Assembly: GCA_021186555.1 (NCBI GenBank)
Contig: JAJKFL010000011.1
Span: forward strand, 30,801,611 to 30,865,610
Length of the DNA: 64,000 bases
Reading direction: 5' to 3'
Source of the DNA: Reticulitermes speratus
Taxonomy: Eukaryota > Arthropoda > Insecta > Blattodea > Rhinotermitidae
Positions 50,015-62,010 of the stretch are shown here, piece after piece. Numbering within the stretch: the first letter of the stretch is position 1; every line of letters starts with the position of its first letter. The notes beneath the pieces were generated by a model, which worked only from the letters and a program-made list of their open reading frames with translations, was not told the origin of the DNA and made no database searches. The position numbers and the translations under genes are program-made.

Positions 50015-50598
50015 ACAAATGTGTGCATCATTACTGGAGACAAGGATTCACTGTACCACTGCATCAATGAAGAAACATTACATGATGGCTTTTATAAATA
50101 ACATTTGCGACATAAATTATGCTTATAAGAATGTAAAAATGAATTTAGAAGAATTTATTATGGAAAATTATTAAAAATGTATCATTACTGGTGACATGGA
50201 TTTACTGTACATGTGCATCAGTGAAGGAACATCACATTATTGCTTTTATAAATAACATTTGCGACATAAATGATGCTTATAAGAATGTCAAAACGTATTT
50301 AGAAGAATGTATTATGGAAAATTATTAAAAATGTATCATTACTGGTGACATGGATTTACTGTACATACGCATCGGTTAAGGAACATCACATTATTGCTTT
50401 TATAAATAACATTTGCGACATAAATGATGCTTATAAGAATGTCAAAACGTATTTAGAAGAATGTATTATGGAAAATTATTAAAAATGTATCATTACTGGT
50501 GACATGGATTTACTGTACATACGCATCGGTTAAGGAACATCACATTATTGCTTTTATAAATAACATTTGCGACATAACTAATGCTTATAAGAATGTCA
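50015..50598. repeat. Tandem array, 154-bp unit, ~3.8 copies
   Basis: ACATTTGCGACATAAAT recurs at 50101, 50255, 50409 and 50563, exactly 154 bp apart. The units at 50255-50408 and 50409-50562 are identical by eye; the outer units have diverged. No conserved open frame runs through the units. Confidence 0.95.
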
Positions 50599-50764
50599 GA
50601 TGAATTCTAAAGCTAGTGTTGACCTGATGCAGACAACTTATTTTGTTGCTTATGGCATGTAATGTCAAGTTGTGTAATTTGACCATATTAAAATATATTT
50701 TTCTTAAGGCCACATGTTAAGTTGTTCTCTGTGTTCATTTACGCACCACGTAAAGTGACAACTG

Positions 50765-50950
50765 GAATTTGGCTCCAGCAGTAACACTTCTGACTTGTAT
50801 TTGGGAGGTGCCCAGTTCAAACTCAGTTGGGACCTTCTCATGGCATCTCAGTCCCTCCAGGCAAATTCCAGGATTGCACCTTAAAGTAGGTTACAATTTT
50901 TCACATTCTTTTCAATTCATTATTGACTACCATCCAAGTATTTGACAAAC
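50765..50950 (+). repeat. SINE-like repeat, family D
   Basis: tRNA-like head (CTCCAGCAGTAACACTTCTG..CAGTTCAAACTCAG as box B) and core GTCCCTCCAGGCAAATTCCAGG, ending TTTTCAATTCATTATTGACT. Most complete family D copy here. Confidence 0.6.
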
Positions 50951-50959
50951 GAGATGCTG

Positions 50960-52030
50960 AGAGAAGTTTTGCCTGTTGGGCTCATCTGAATAGGTTTTCA
51001 TCCTATTTTTAGCCTGAGGACAGGGCCTCCTCCTGTCCCAAAAATGTAGTGTTTATTAATTTTTTATTAATATTTTTAACATGAGATGATGGACAAAGTC
51101 CATGAATTAAATGATTCCATATTTTGTAACTTGTTTCTTCATATATTTTACGTAACTATATTTACAACGTTTATGCATACCCTCTAGTCATTTTTAAGTT
51201 GATGTTTAGTCACAACTTGAATTGACATTTCCTATCGAATAAATGCTTTGACTACTCATTCTACTGGACAAGACATGTGGGCAACATTCATTCTTTTAGA
51301 GTCAAAAGGCAATAACAAAATATTAATGTTTTTTAGTGTGAAGAATGTAAGAACCATATAAAAACAAACTTACTAAAGTGCATTCAAATATCACAGATTG
51401 CAAAAATGAACAGATTCTAACACTGCTGGAAATATGAAGAGGCTGTTCATGTGGGCTAACCGTTACTGCTTAACAGGCAGTTATATAACCGTAGTTTGAA
51501 CAGTTACAGCTCTGAAACTGTAAGAGTAACACCATTGGTCAGGTGGTTTGATGCTAGAAATAACTGACGTAATTGTACAAAAATTCTCCTATCATGGCCC
51601 TCCTCCCAAATGCAATACAGGTGTACCAGCAAATGCGTATCGCATTTGTCTCATTCTGTTTGGGTGATTGATGTTTGGTAGTTATAGTTTTTACCAAGGA
51701 ACTAACACATTCGTATTTCCATCTCAGTGTATTAATTTTGTGTATATGTAGAATACACATACCGCAGCTGCTGTACAACATTATTTCCATTCTGAATAGG
51801 GCTTTGTTCAGGTTTGTAATCTACTGAAATCAGGCATTATTATATAGTGAACTGATGGACCATTATTATATAGTGTAAATACTTGTAAGCAACTTTAAGA
51901 ACATAGTATTTTACATACTGAATACATTATATAAATATAAAGAGAACTTAATGTGGTCTTTGTTCACATAATGTAAAACCACACTGAATGTATTTCCAAA
52001 GGATTCTATAAAAATTATACTTCAAATATT
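50960..52030. other. Intergenic, no gene seen
   Basis: Includes a hairpin-type end at about 50965-51105 (CATGAGATGATGGACAAAGTCCATG, similar to the arm at 57.6 and 57.8 kb). Remaining sequence is AT-rich and unassigned. Confidence 0.4.
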
Positions 52031-52034
52031 TGAG

Positions 52035-52215
52035 ATTTTCATGGCAGGAAGTTCTCACATTGTGTTCTGGGTTGTAATACCATGTAGTCTTGTAACAGGT
52101 GGCTGCCAACATTTTGGGGGAACAAACTGCCCTCATTTTCAGGGTCAGCCCTGGTACCTATCTACTAAACCACATGGTGTCTCATCCCAGAAGACTGTAA
52201 TCTTGGCAACTAATA
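52035..52215. repeat. Hairpin repeat, CTGAAGATGG family
   Basis: GGGTTGTAATACCATGTAGT..TTTTCAGGGTCAGCC..AAACCACATGGTGTCTCATC; outer arms complementary. A weaker second copy follows at about 52325-52460. Confidence 0.6.
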
Positions 52216-52734
52216 ATAAAATGAAGTTCGATTCTCAATTGCTCAGGACAATCTGTCTTCACTTCCCACCCTCCATAGTGCTGATTGACCAAACAACCTC
52301 AATTTGTCCCATATAATCAACAGAAATTTTACGTCATATCACTTCAGATCCAGCCAAACTAATACAGTCACCCTGAAGAGGAAAGCAGTATATTCCTCCA
52401 AAACATCAGAACATCTAACCATTACATAGTGCAGAAACCCAGAGGAAGGCCATTATCTGAATAAAATGAAACATTTTAAGAACAGATACCTATAAGTCTT
52501 TGTAAAAATTAAGCCTCCTCCATTATATCATTACTTACAAAGCTCAGACATTTCTGAAAACATGGAAGACGAAATGCAATGCTGCCTTAAAGAACAACCC
52601 CTCCTCAAATGACAGCATTTTTAAACAAAACTATTCAAACTGACAAGGTGAAATTGTCATACAACAAAGCTTGTTCGAATTCTGAACAGTGAAATACGTT
52701 TTGAGCACGTAATGGGCGTTTACCTTGTTATGTA

Positions 52735-55700
52735 TCAACCTAACACATCATCTTTGCCTGAACCAAAACTCATAACATAAAAATCATCATATATGTTACC
52801 TGCATCATCCATACCTCCATGTAGCAAAATATAAGGAACATACTGTTCAGTTTCATCAGCTGATATCTTGACTGCAGTTTCTCCTTTTGTTTCACTATCC
52901 TTTTCTTCAATCTTATTATCACCTTGACTTTGCTCCTGTGTCTTCTCAAATTTGTGAGGAAGTTCTACCAAAACCAGGCTAAAATTCAATCTCCTTGGAG
53001 GCACTGAACCACCTGTAGTGATTTCTTCCCATACCAATGTGTCTGAAATTGATAAGAAACTTGCTATTGTTAATTTCACTAAACTGATTTGAAGTCACAT
53101 CGACTGTACTCATCTCTTTTGGCAAGTAACACCACATGTTTCACAATTAGCTACTAGTATTTCTGAGTAACCTGCTGCCTTAATCTTAAAGGCTAAAAAA
53201 AAAAGGGGGGGGGGGTCTTCTAAATTATCTGAACCTAAAATCTGGTAGTGGCACTTCCTCCACAAAAAGTGTCACTGTCATACTGCCATAACAATTCTTC
53301 TGGAATTAATCCTTCCCACATCACAAAATGGTACCCAAAAAATCTCCAGTCCTATTCATTTTTTCAGCCAAAGTTTGGCATTTGTTTCAAACTATATCAG
53401 TCAAATACAGCCATGTATGATTATTTAGAACAAGGGTCCACAAATTTTCCAAAAATGTAGGTGCCACTTCAACATTCTAGGCACCTGAAGGGTGATATGA
53501 AAGAAGGTCCACACTGAAGACCCACAAATATTAGGCGTCATTATACAAAACTTAGTTGTCCAGGCGACTTGGCATCAGGAATTTGTGTACCTGTGATTTA
53601 GAAGAACTAAAATAAGACAATGTAAATTAATGGCAGCTTGTGGGATATATTATATACATGTACAATATGAAGAGGTAGGAAGATGCTCGCAGAATACATC
53701 CACAATGATGCGCTGGGGAAAATCTCAAGAACGGAATATTTTATATATATATATATATCCCCTTTGTTGGTATCTTCACCTTGCCGTGGTAGAGGGGCTT
53801 GTGAGTTCCAGTGACCCTGAGAGCTAAGCCGGCGGTAGCATTGCTACCAGTAGGGTCTCCCAAGCCGGACAGATCAAAAGGGTAGGAACCAGACGAAGAG
53901 AGATGCCTAGGAGATGGGAAACCGAATAAAAGCTCCCCTGATGCCGGAAGCAGCGACATCAGTAGCGACATGAAGCACAGAGCAAATGATGCTCGAGATG
54001 GTTCATGATCGTGTAGCAACAGGCGTGACCAGATTGGTCTGAACGGCTGCTGTACTGCGATGTGGAAAGCAAATGGAAAAACTACCACATTATTACTTTT
54101 CCTGGATAGTCTCTTCCAGAAACAGAGACAAATGCCAAATGCGAGATGCTTCCTCTGGAGACAAAACATTCCGGAGGTAAACTACTCCCCCATTCGGATC
54201 TCCGGGGGGGAGTGTTTCTAGGGGAGACACCACGCGGTAATGACTACAGACAAAAGCAGAAGACACAGAATGAACATAACAGCTTCAAGATAGGCACTTG
54301 GAACGTAAGGACCTTGAATCAAGGAGGAAAACTCGAAAATTTGAAGAAAGAGATGCAGAAGAACGCAGTGTCTGTGCTAGGTGTTAGTGAAGTGCGGTGG
54401 AAGGGTCAAGGTGAAATAAAAAGTGGTGATTATACAGTGTATTATTCCGGGGGTGACAGTGCTGAAAGAGGCGTAGCAATAGTAGTGCATAAAAGCGTAG
54501 TGAAAAGTGTTGTTAAGAAGAGTGTGTATAGTGACAGAATCATTGCTATTAAATTGCAGGCAGAACCGGTAAGTATTTTGATAGTGCAAGTGTATATGCC
54601 AACATCGGACTATGAAGATGACGAAGTGGAAGAGTTGTATGATATAATTGAAGAAATTCTTGAAGAGGATGGAAAGGGTGCGACAAACACGATTATAATG
54701 GGAGATTGGAACAGTGTGGTTGGAGATAAAGCACATCACAACACTGTTGGACCATATGGACTGGGAAGGAGGAATCAGAGAGGTCAAATGCTTATTGACT
54801 TCTGTGAAAGAAATGGACTTGTTATAACAAACACATGGTTCAAAAAACCTAAAAGAAGATTGTACACGTGGAAATCACCAGGAGATAGGAATCGATATCA
54901 GCTGGACTATGTACTAGTGAAACAACGATTCAGGAACAGTGTGAAGGATGTGCAGACACTGCCTGGAGCAGATATTGACTCTGACCACAATTTACTGGTT
55001 GCAAAGATCTGCACCAGATTGAAGAAGATCATGAGGTTCCACAAGAAAAAACCAAGATGGGATTTGGAGAAGCTATATGCTCAACGACAGGTAGTACACG
55101 ATAGACTAGAAGAAAAGCTTGGTGCAATCAAAGGTGAAAGTGGGAATGTGGAAGTGCAGTGGAACAATATCAAGAAATGTGTGTTAGATACTATGAGTGG
55201 TTTGGTTGGAAAAGTCGAGAGGAGAGCAAGAAAGCCATGGATTACACAGGAGATGATAAGTAAAATGGATGAACGAAGGAAATGGAAGAATGTCAACAAT
55301 GAAGAAGGACGGAAGAACTACAGAAGACTGAGGAATGAATTGAAAAGAGCCACGGACAACGCCAAGAAGGAATATCTGGAGAGCATATGCGACGAGATCA
55401 TAGAATTTCAAAGAATAGGACGTTATGATTTAATGTACATGAAGACAAAGGAACTAGGTTGGAAAGAAAACCATGGGATTCAAAACATTGGCATCGAAGA
55501 CTCTCAAGGCAATATAATAATAAATCAGAGAAGAGTACTGCAAATTTGGGAGAATTATATCACAGAGCTCTACGATCGAGCTAATCGACCAGAACATCTA
55601 GACGTCGAACCTGAAGATGAAGTAGATGAAGATGAGAAAGGCCCTCATATTTTGCAAAGTGAAGTGGAAAAAGCTATCAAGGAGATGAGGGATAAGAAGG

Positions 55701-58700
55701 CTACAGGAGATGATGATGTACCTGGGGATGTACTCAAATTGTTGGGAGAAGGTGGTCTAAGGCTAATGACACAGATGATCAACAGCATGTATGTAACTGG
55801 AGAATGGCCCAGAGATTTTATTGAAGTTACAATGATTGCCTTAAAGAAGAAGCCCAAAGCTGCAAAATGCAGCGACCATCGCACAATCAGCATCATCGCT
55901 CATGCAGCAAAGATAGTAGCGAGGATACTTAGAAGAAGGATTGAGAGGAAAATTGAAGATGCACTTGGAGAAGATCAGTTTGGATTTAGAAGAGGAAAAG
56001 GAACTAGGGATGCAATTGGGATGCTGAGAATAATATCAGAACGAACCTTGGTCATAGATGAGGAATTGTGTGCTTGCTTCATAGACTGGCAGAAGGCATT
56101 TGACCGTGTCAACTGGACCAAATTAATGCAAATCCTAAAAGGAATTGGGATAGACTGGCGCGAAAGAAGATTGATCAGCAAATTGTACATGGAACAGAGT
56201 GTCAAAATACGACTGGACCAAGGGGAGACGAGAAGTGTGAAGATTGGAAGAGGAGTTAGACAAGGTTGCTGCTTGTCACCGATTCTGTTCAACTTATACA
56301 GCGAATACCTTACCAAGGAAGCTCTTGAAGGGTTTGGAGACTTCAAAATAGGAGGACAAGTAATTCGCACTGTGAAATATGCAGATGACCTGGTGCTACT
56401 GGCTAGGGAAGAAAAGGTGCTACAGGGCATGGTTGATAGACTAATTGAAATTGGAAGACGCTATGGAATGGAAATGAATGTGGGAAAAACTAAAGTAATG
56501 AAAATCTCAAGGCAACCATCCCCAATGAAAATTATGATAGATCAAAAAAATTGGAGAATGTGGAATATTTCAATTATTTGGGTAGCATGATAACAAGTGA
56601 TGCAAGGTGTACACGTGAAATTAAATCCAGAATTGCCATGGCAAAAGCAGCATTCAACAAGAAGAAAAATCTTTTCACCAGCAAACTGGAATTAAATTTA
56701 AGGAAGAAACTAGTAAAGTGCTACGTTTGGAGCATAGCTTTGTATGGTGCTGAAACGTGGACACTTCGGAAAGTAGATCAGAAGTATCTGGAAAGTTTTG
56801 AAATGTGGTGCTGGAGAAGAATGGAGAAGATCAGTTGGACCGATCGTGTGAGAAATGAAGAAGTATTACACAGAGTCAAGGAGGAGAGGAATATCCTACA
56901 TACAATAAAAAGAAGAAAGGCTAACTGGATTGGTCACATCTTGCGTAGAAACTGCCTTCTGAAACACGTGATTGAAGGAAAGTTAGAAGGAAGGATAGAA
57001 ATGACGGGACGACGAGGGAGAAGACGTAAGCAGCTACTGGATGACCTTAAGGAAAAGAAGAGATACTGGAAATTGAAAGAGGAAGCACTAGATCGCACCC
57101 TGTGGAGAACTCGCTTTGGAAGAGGCTACGGACCTGTCGTAAGACAGACTACAGAATGAATGAATATATATATATATATATGACACAGGAAGGATTAGAT
57201 AATGTTACTTTGTACTTGATCATCTTTCTGGATTATGCTATAGCTTTTTAAATTCCAAATGCAATTCTTATGATTTGACAAAGTATGACAACATACAAAA
57301 TGACACAGGTGGAAAATGTGTGCACTCCAGAGTTGAACACAAATTTATGAAGTTAAAGAACAAGATTGATTTGTGTATGACATTCTCAAATTATTAACAG
57401 AGTTAAATGCCAGTTGCTGTGTATGTGTGTGAAACGCGATGTGTCATTTGAAGGGAACAACACAGACTAGAGTGTTTGATAATAGGATGCTGAAGAGAAC
57501 ATTTGGGCCTAAGCTGAAGTAACAGGCAGCTCAAGAAAATTTCGTAATTGAGCTCCATAATTTGTACTTCTCAATAAACATAACTGGGAACCACTTGTCT
57601 TTTGGACTTTGTCCATCGTCTTTAATGTGAATATAAAATATAAAATATAAAAATCTACGTTTCTCAATCAGTGATTGAGACTAGCTTGATCAATAGGACC
57701 CATCTGAGTAGGCATCGCCTGAAGACGGAAGAAGAGCCATCTTCCGAAACATAGTGAATTTTAGATTTCTATATTTTATATTCACATTAAAGACGATGGA
57801 CGAAGTCCAAAAGATAAGGGGTTCTCAATGTTATATACCATCGTCAGAACCTTTTAGAAAACATAACTGGGATAATCAAATCAAGGACAATGAGATGGGC
57901 TGCACATTAGCATGGATGAAAAAGAAAGCACACATGGTTTTGGCTGGAAAACCTGAAGGACTGAGATCACGTGGAACACCCAAGCACAGATGGGAGGACA
58001 ATATTAACAAGGATCTTTAAAAAAAGAGAATGGGATGGTGTGAACTGGATTAATTTTGCTGACAATAGGGACCAATGGTGGGCTACTGTAAATACTGAAT
58101 AAAACTTGAGGTTCCATAAAATTGGGGAATTTGACTATCTAAGCAGCTATTAGCTTCGCCAGAAAGTCTCTGCCCCAGGGAGTTGGTTATTTCACTGACT
58201 CACCCACAGGAAGTCTCCACATGTCGTTAAGAGCTCCAGATTTACCCAGACCTCCAAAAATATAGATAGCTCTGTTATGACACACAGCTCCATGTGCTGC
58301 ACGCCTACTGGGCCGATGCCTCCTGTCAACAGCTGTCCATGTTCCATCACTGTCCAATGTATGGAGGTCATCATAGAGATCCATTCCCGACATTCCACCG
58401 TGGCAGTATAACTGCAACCCAAGGCATCATACACTGCGCTTATGATTACAACTGATGAGCAATTTTCTTTTTAATATTTTGGTGTCAAACATTTCTTGTC
58501 AAACTACAATATACGAGTATATAATCAAAATAACAGAACTACGCAGTGCGACAGGAGGATTCCATTTTTGTGGAATATGACACTGTGTCACAGGGTAATG
58601 AGACCCTGACACTCTGATGGCACATACTGCCTTTGAAGCATCAGGATTTGATTACCCTGTGACACAGTGTCTCATTCTAGAAGAACGGAATCCTCGGATA

Positions 58701-61700
58701 CACCACTGTGAACAACTCAAAATTCGTACACTATCACCAGATTGTGGGTCTACAGAAAACAGATGCTGCATTTCAGAGTATTTAAGCTTTATAGGATAAT
58801 ATATGTACAAAGCAGTGCTGCTATCTAAAGGTACACTATAAACTTCCTGAATACCAGTGGACAATTCAATACCCACTCAAGCATACCAACCACTGCTGTT
58901 CACTGCTCACATCTTTGGCTCGTATGTATGCCACTCATGGTCATGTTTTGCTACATTTTTATTGTTTCTGTTTTCTTTGGTTTGTCATTATTTTACTACC
59001 TATGTATTTCCACTTTATTTCATGACAATTATATTTTTATTTTTTCCATGTACTCTAACTTCTTGCTTATTCTCATAATCCTGCAACAACGTGGACAACT
59101 GTGAGCAGTGAAATTATTCAAAACAGTGGAAGTACAATTACAAGACAAACTAATACATCACTTGAACATCAAAATTTGTACCTTGTCATCAACAGCAACA
59201 AGAACATGTCCCTGTCGAGGCTGTGGTGGCTGTCCCTTGGTAGGAAGGATGCTCCATTCCCTGGTAAGTGTGTCTAGCTGATATGTCGGGGTATCAGTTA
59301 CTGCTTCTACATATTTGTACCCCCCACTAAATACAACAAACTTATCACCCAAAACTGCAAGATAAATAGACAACACACAAATTATTTTTAAGTATGTAAT
59401 TCTGCAAAGGTAATTGATGATGAATTATTACTGTATGTGACTCTACCCTAACCTAATATTTATTTGCATTTTGCTTAATAAACAGTGGGTTAGGGACACA
59501 AGCAGCAGTGATGCAACACTCTCAAATATCAGACTATGCTCAGGACAACTTTAAGACATTTCTGGGCCCAACACAAACTAAATTTGGGGGTCCTACCTAG
59601 GTGTAGTCCTGAACAGACAATGCAGATACAGCAATGTAAGGATTTACACAAAAATATATTTGAAACAAAATCTGAAATACAACCAGCTTTTTCAGGGCCC
59701 ATCATATCGTGGTGCCCCACATGGCTGCATAGACTGTAATAGCCTTAATTGGCCCTGATTATGTTACACACACACACACAAAAGAGACATATTGCTTCAC
59801 AAGGATCACACAAAAAACGAACACAATACAGCTATCTTTCACCTAGTACTGTTCTAATGATCTTTCAGCCTCAAGAATTATAAATCAATACTACTCAAGT
59901 ACAGGTTGTTTCTTTTATCATTTCCCTGAGCACAGCAGCTTTATTGCATAGAGAGCCTGCATCCACCGCCACATCCCGTGGCAACTGCTGTGCTCAGGGC
60001 AAATTATAAAAGAGGCATTCTGTATAACATCTCAAATTAATAAGGCATTTAATTCTAGTTTCTGAGAAAACTAACATGAAGAAGGTTATCAGAAAGATAG
60101 GTGGCACAGATGTACACATCTAAGTGCCATATCCAGAGCAGACAATATTATTGGTGCGTCATTTCAGGCTTCCACCGTGGCTCTTTTGGGATTTTATGCA
60201 GTGCAGAATGGTAGGTTCTTACCGACGTTTCGGGACAACCTATCGGTTCCATCTTCAAGGTTCAAGCAGTCCCAAGCAGTTTGGACTGCTTGACCCTTGA
60301 AGATGGAACTGATACGTTGTTTCCGAAACGTCGGTAAGAAAGTACCATAAAATCCCAAAAGAGCGCAGATCTCAATATTATTGGTGCTGGAATGGTACTA
60401 ATACCAGAAAGTATTGGTTTATACATAAAATAATCAAATAACAAAACATGTTTTCTTTAATTTTTAAAAACAAGCAGTTCACAATAACTGGACTATACTT
60501 ACATGCAGAAGTTGTGTGATATGTCCGTGGTGATGGAATTTCTCCACTCTGTGATAGCTGGAGCCACTGTTGAGTCTCGACATTCAACTCCCAGAAGTCA
60601 TTCTTGTTTTCTTCAGTATTTGCTCCAGCAAATATCCACAGTCTTGAAAAGTCGCATGTTTTCTCGCTCTCAATTGTTCTGGCCACATCATCTCCAGCTT
60701 TAGGGCTGACTATTTTTATTGGAAAGAAGGCACTGTGTTCATAGCGAGCCTCGAACGTGCCCAAGGCATCAAAGCGACTGCATTTCAAATTTTCCAAATT
60801 AAGAATCCAAACGTCATTATACAAAGCATCAGGTGTTGCACCACCAATAAGAATCACCTAAGGAGAAATTAAAATTAGATTGCAGATTCAGTTCCTCGCC
60901 TTCAAGATAATCTTTTTTACCTAAAAACAATACAAAAATGCACATATATATGCTAGATAATAAACAACATTAAAATATTTCAAAATGTGTCTTGGAGGGG
61001 GGGAATAACAAACAAAAATGGGGCTGATGAAGATTATTATGGAAAGTGTAAATTCTGGAAATGCTCATTATTATTTCACCAAAAAAAAAGCTTCATCAAC
61101 TTGACTGCTTTCCAAAATAGTAGAGTTCCTTTATTTATTGATTTATTTAACCCATTCAGGATGAGCAAAGGAATGCACTCAAGCGTCTGCTGGCCGAGGT
61201 CAGGAAACAGTTGCATTCCCAGTGACATACCTTTTCTACCTGTGAACCTTCAAGAGCTCTGCCAGTATATTACACTTGTACATGCTGTATACCTTAGAGC
61301 CATACGGGTATGGCATTACATATTTTGCATTCATATTGCTCTCTAAGTTACTAAAAATGTAAATAAACAATATACATATTAGATACATAATGCTGTACCA
61401 GTATGGCTCAAGGTATACAATATGTACCATACAAGTATAATGTACCAGTATGGTACCCGGACTACATATTAGAAGATGACGATGTCATTCAAAGTTTCAT
61501 GAACGGAAAAAATGAGGTACATGTACCCAGTAAGTGCAGAAAGTGAAAAATGTTTTAACATAAATGGCAGTTGGTCGGACAGGGAGCAACTGGCGTTGTT
61601 ATCATTACGGGAACCAGTCGTGAACACCACCTTCAGTACAACGTAAGTATGTCAACCACCAAAAATGGGCAGCCAGTATAAACAAAATTTATTTTATAAT

Positions 61701-61969
61701 TGTATAAAAGTGGCTCAGAATTAGGCTCTGATATGAACCGTGTTGGACCTCTGTATTCTATTACCACAGGGTTACTTATTTCCGTACACATGCCATTCTA
61801 TTGGTCTGCTTACCTTGTGGTCTGTTTTACAGTAAAGAGCAGTGTGCCCAACACGTGGCTCTGGCAAGTCCCCAGTTGGATTAAGCTCACACCAGATGTT
61901 CATCTTGACATCACCAGGCACGCTGTCAATATTCATCTCATATGCACTTGGATTCATGTTGAGTTTCAT
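52735..61969 (-). CDS. RABEPK: Rab9 effector protein with kelch motifs-like, 5 coding exons
   Basis: RABEPK (p40) binds Rab9-GTP and takes part in endosome-to-trans-Golgi transport in mammals; that role here is by family. Exons: 61969-61814, 60857-60503, 59354-59182, 58411-58204, 53042-52735, phases agree, 399 aa (human 372). Six kelch blades are visible: VILIGGATPDALYNDVW, LWIFAGANTEENKNDFWEL, FVVFSGGYKYVEAVTDTP, LYCHGGMSGMDLYDDLH, IYIFGGLGKSGALNDMWRL and ILLHGGMDDAGNIYDDFYVM. The order, RYEHSAFFP, SPRTYHTTSA, QPRQGHVLVAVDDK and a charged Lys/Glu-rich insert before the last blade match human RABEPK. The ATG at 61969 is tentative: exon 1 is open back to an acceptor at 62010, and ATG at 61957 is also possible. 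Intron 4 (5.2 kb) holds a whole RTE element in antisense. Confidence 0.88.
53204..53216. repeat. A/G homopolymer tracts
   Basis: A run of A directly followed by about 11 G in intron 4 of the RABEPK-like gene; may be unstable or assembled imprecisely. Confidence 0.7.
53758..57180 (+). mobile_element. Nearly full-length RTE-type non-LTR retrotransposon
   Basis: About 3.4 kb between two (TA)n runs (53740-53757 and 57163-57180). The 5' end reads CCCCTTTGTTGGTATCTTCA; the coding part is 54146-57159. Because both ends abut (TA)n, the target duplication cannot be told from the tail. It is antisense inside intron 4 of the RABEPK-like gene. The high coding integrity, one frameshift only, points to recent insertion. 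Confidence 0.9.
54146..57159 (+). pseudogene. Endonuclease / reverse transcriptase ORF with one frameshift
   Basis: First segment 54146-56590 (814 aa) carries an APE-type endonuclease (TWNVRTL about residue 50, SEVRWKG, GDWNSVVG about 185, SDHNLLV about 278) and a reverse transcriptase (DQFGFRRGKGTRDAI, FIDWQKAFDRVNW, GVRQGCCLSPILFNLY, KYADDLVLLA about 743). The second segment, read in the next frame from about 56545 to 57159, continues with VEYFNYLGSMIT and a Cys/Trp/Lys-rich C-terminus (WIGHILRRNCL). The break falls in a run of seven A at about 56544, consistent with a one-base loss there. Otherwise no stop interrupts the product of about 1005 residues. Family: RTE-like non-LTR elements. 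Confidence 0.92.
57425..57560 (+). mobile_element. LINE C-terminal fragment
   Basis: GACTAGAGTGTTTGATAATA..GCTGAAGAGAACATTTGGGC reads like the RVFDNRMLKRTFGPK stretch that follows the RT domain in LINEs; same family as 12.8 kb. Short and isolated. Confidence 0.55.
57597..57816. repeat. Inverted repeat with CTGAAGA..GAAAC centre
   Basis: Left arm CTTTTGGACTTTGTCCATCG..TAATGTGAATATAAAATA (57598-57640), right arm its complement (about 57770-57813). Between them, CTGAAGAC, helix GGAAGA/TCTTCC and GAAAC at about 57719-57750. Helices I and III are poor here. Confidence 0.75.
57830..58180 (+). pseudogene. LINE C-terminal and 3' tail relic
   Basis: Reads IKDNEMGCTLAWMKKKAHMV, AGKPEGLRSRGTPKHRWEDN and then, in other frames, WDGVNWINFADNRDQWWATV, the usual end of arthropod LINE ORFs. 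The tail CTAAGCAGCTATTAGCTTCG matches, in reverse, the LINE end at 40.44 kb. Confidence 0.7.
58555..58692. repeat. Inverted repeat in RABEPK-like intron 3
   Basis: Arms GGATTCCATTTTTGTGGAATATGACACTGTGTCACAGGGTAA (left) and the complementary right arm ending GAACGGAATCC, around about 60 bp. Member of the hairpin class without an obvious core box. Confidence 0.7.
59908..60014. repeat. Inverted repeat
   Basis: TTTCCCTGAGCACAGCAGCT (left) faces AACTGCTGTGCTCAGGGCAAAT (right), extended by TTCTTTTATCA / TATAAAAGAG. In RABEPK-like intron 2. Confidence 0.7.
60177..60365. repeat. Long hairpin with ribozyme-like core
   Basis: Nearly perfect arms from GGCTCTTTTGGGATTTTATG to its complement at 60365, little loop. 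Both strands carry CTTGAAGATGGAAC..TTCCGAAACGTCGGT (right arm) or a close relative: core box with an extra T, helix GGAA/TTCC, GAAAC, ACGT and a GUC triplet; ACC/GGT gives a short helix I. In RABEPK-like intron 2. Confidence 0.8.
60870..61813. other. RABEPK-like intron 1, no feature seen
   Basis: AT-rich sequence with short runs. A GTACCAGTATGG motif is repeated around 61395-61455. No exon or mobile element recognised. Confidence 0.4.
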
Positions 61970-62010
61970 ACAATGCTTTATTATCACACTGAGGTTTCTT
62001 TCATAAACAC

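Noticed and set aside
49971-50174. 67-aa open frame over the tandem array
   Set aside because: It covers only the first unit, and stops appear in the other units, so there is no sign of coding.
50015-50598. CRISPR array
   Set aside because: The repeats are directly adjacent 154-bp units without unique spacers, and the window is clearly animal nuclear DNA.
54377-56430. Minus-strand open frames of 72-151 aa inside the retrotransposon
   Set aside because: They are antisense shadows of the endonuclease and reverse-transcriptase frame, without independent support.
57719-57750. Third full hammerhead ribozyme
   Set aside because: Core boxes and helix II are good, but helix I does not pair, helix III is poor and the position of H17 would be G, which hammerheads do not cleave.
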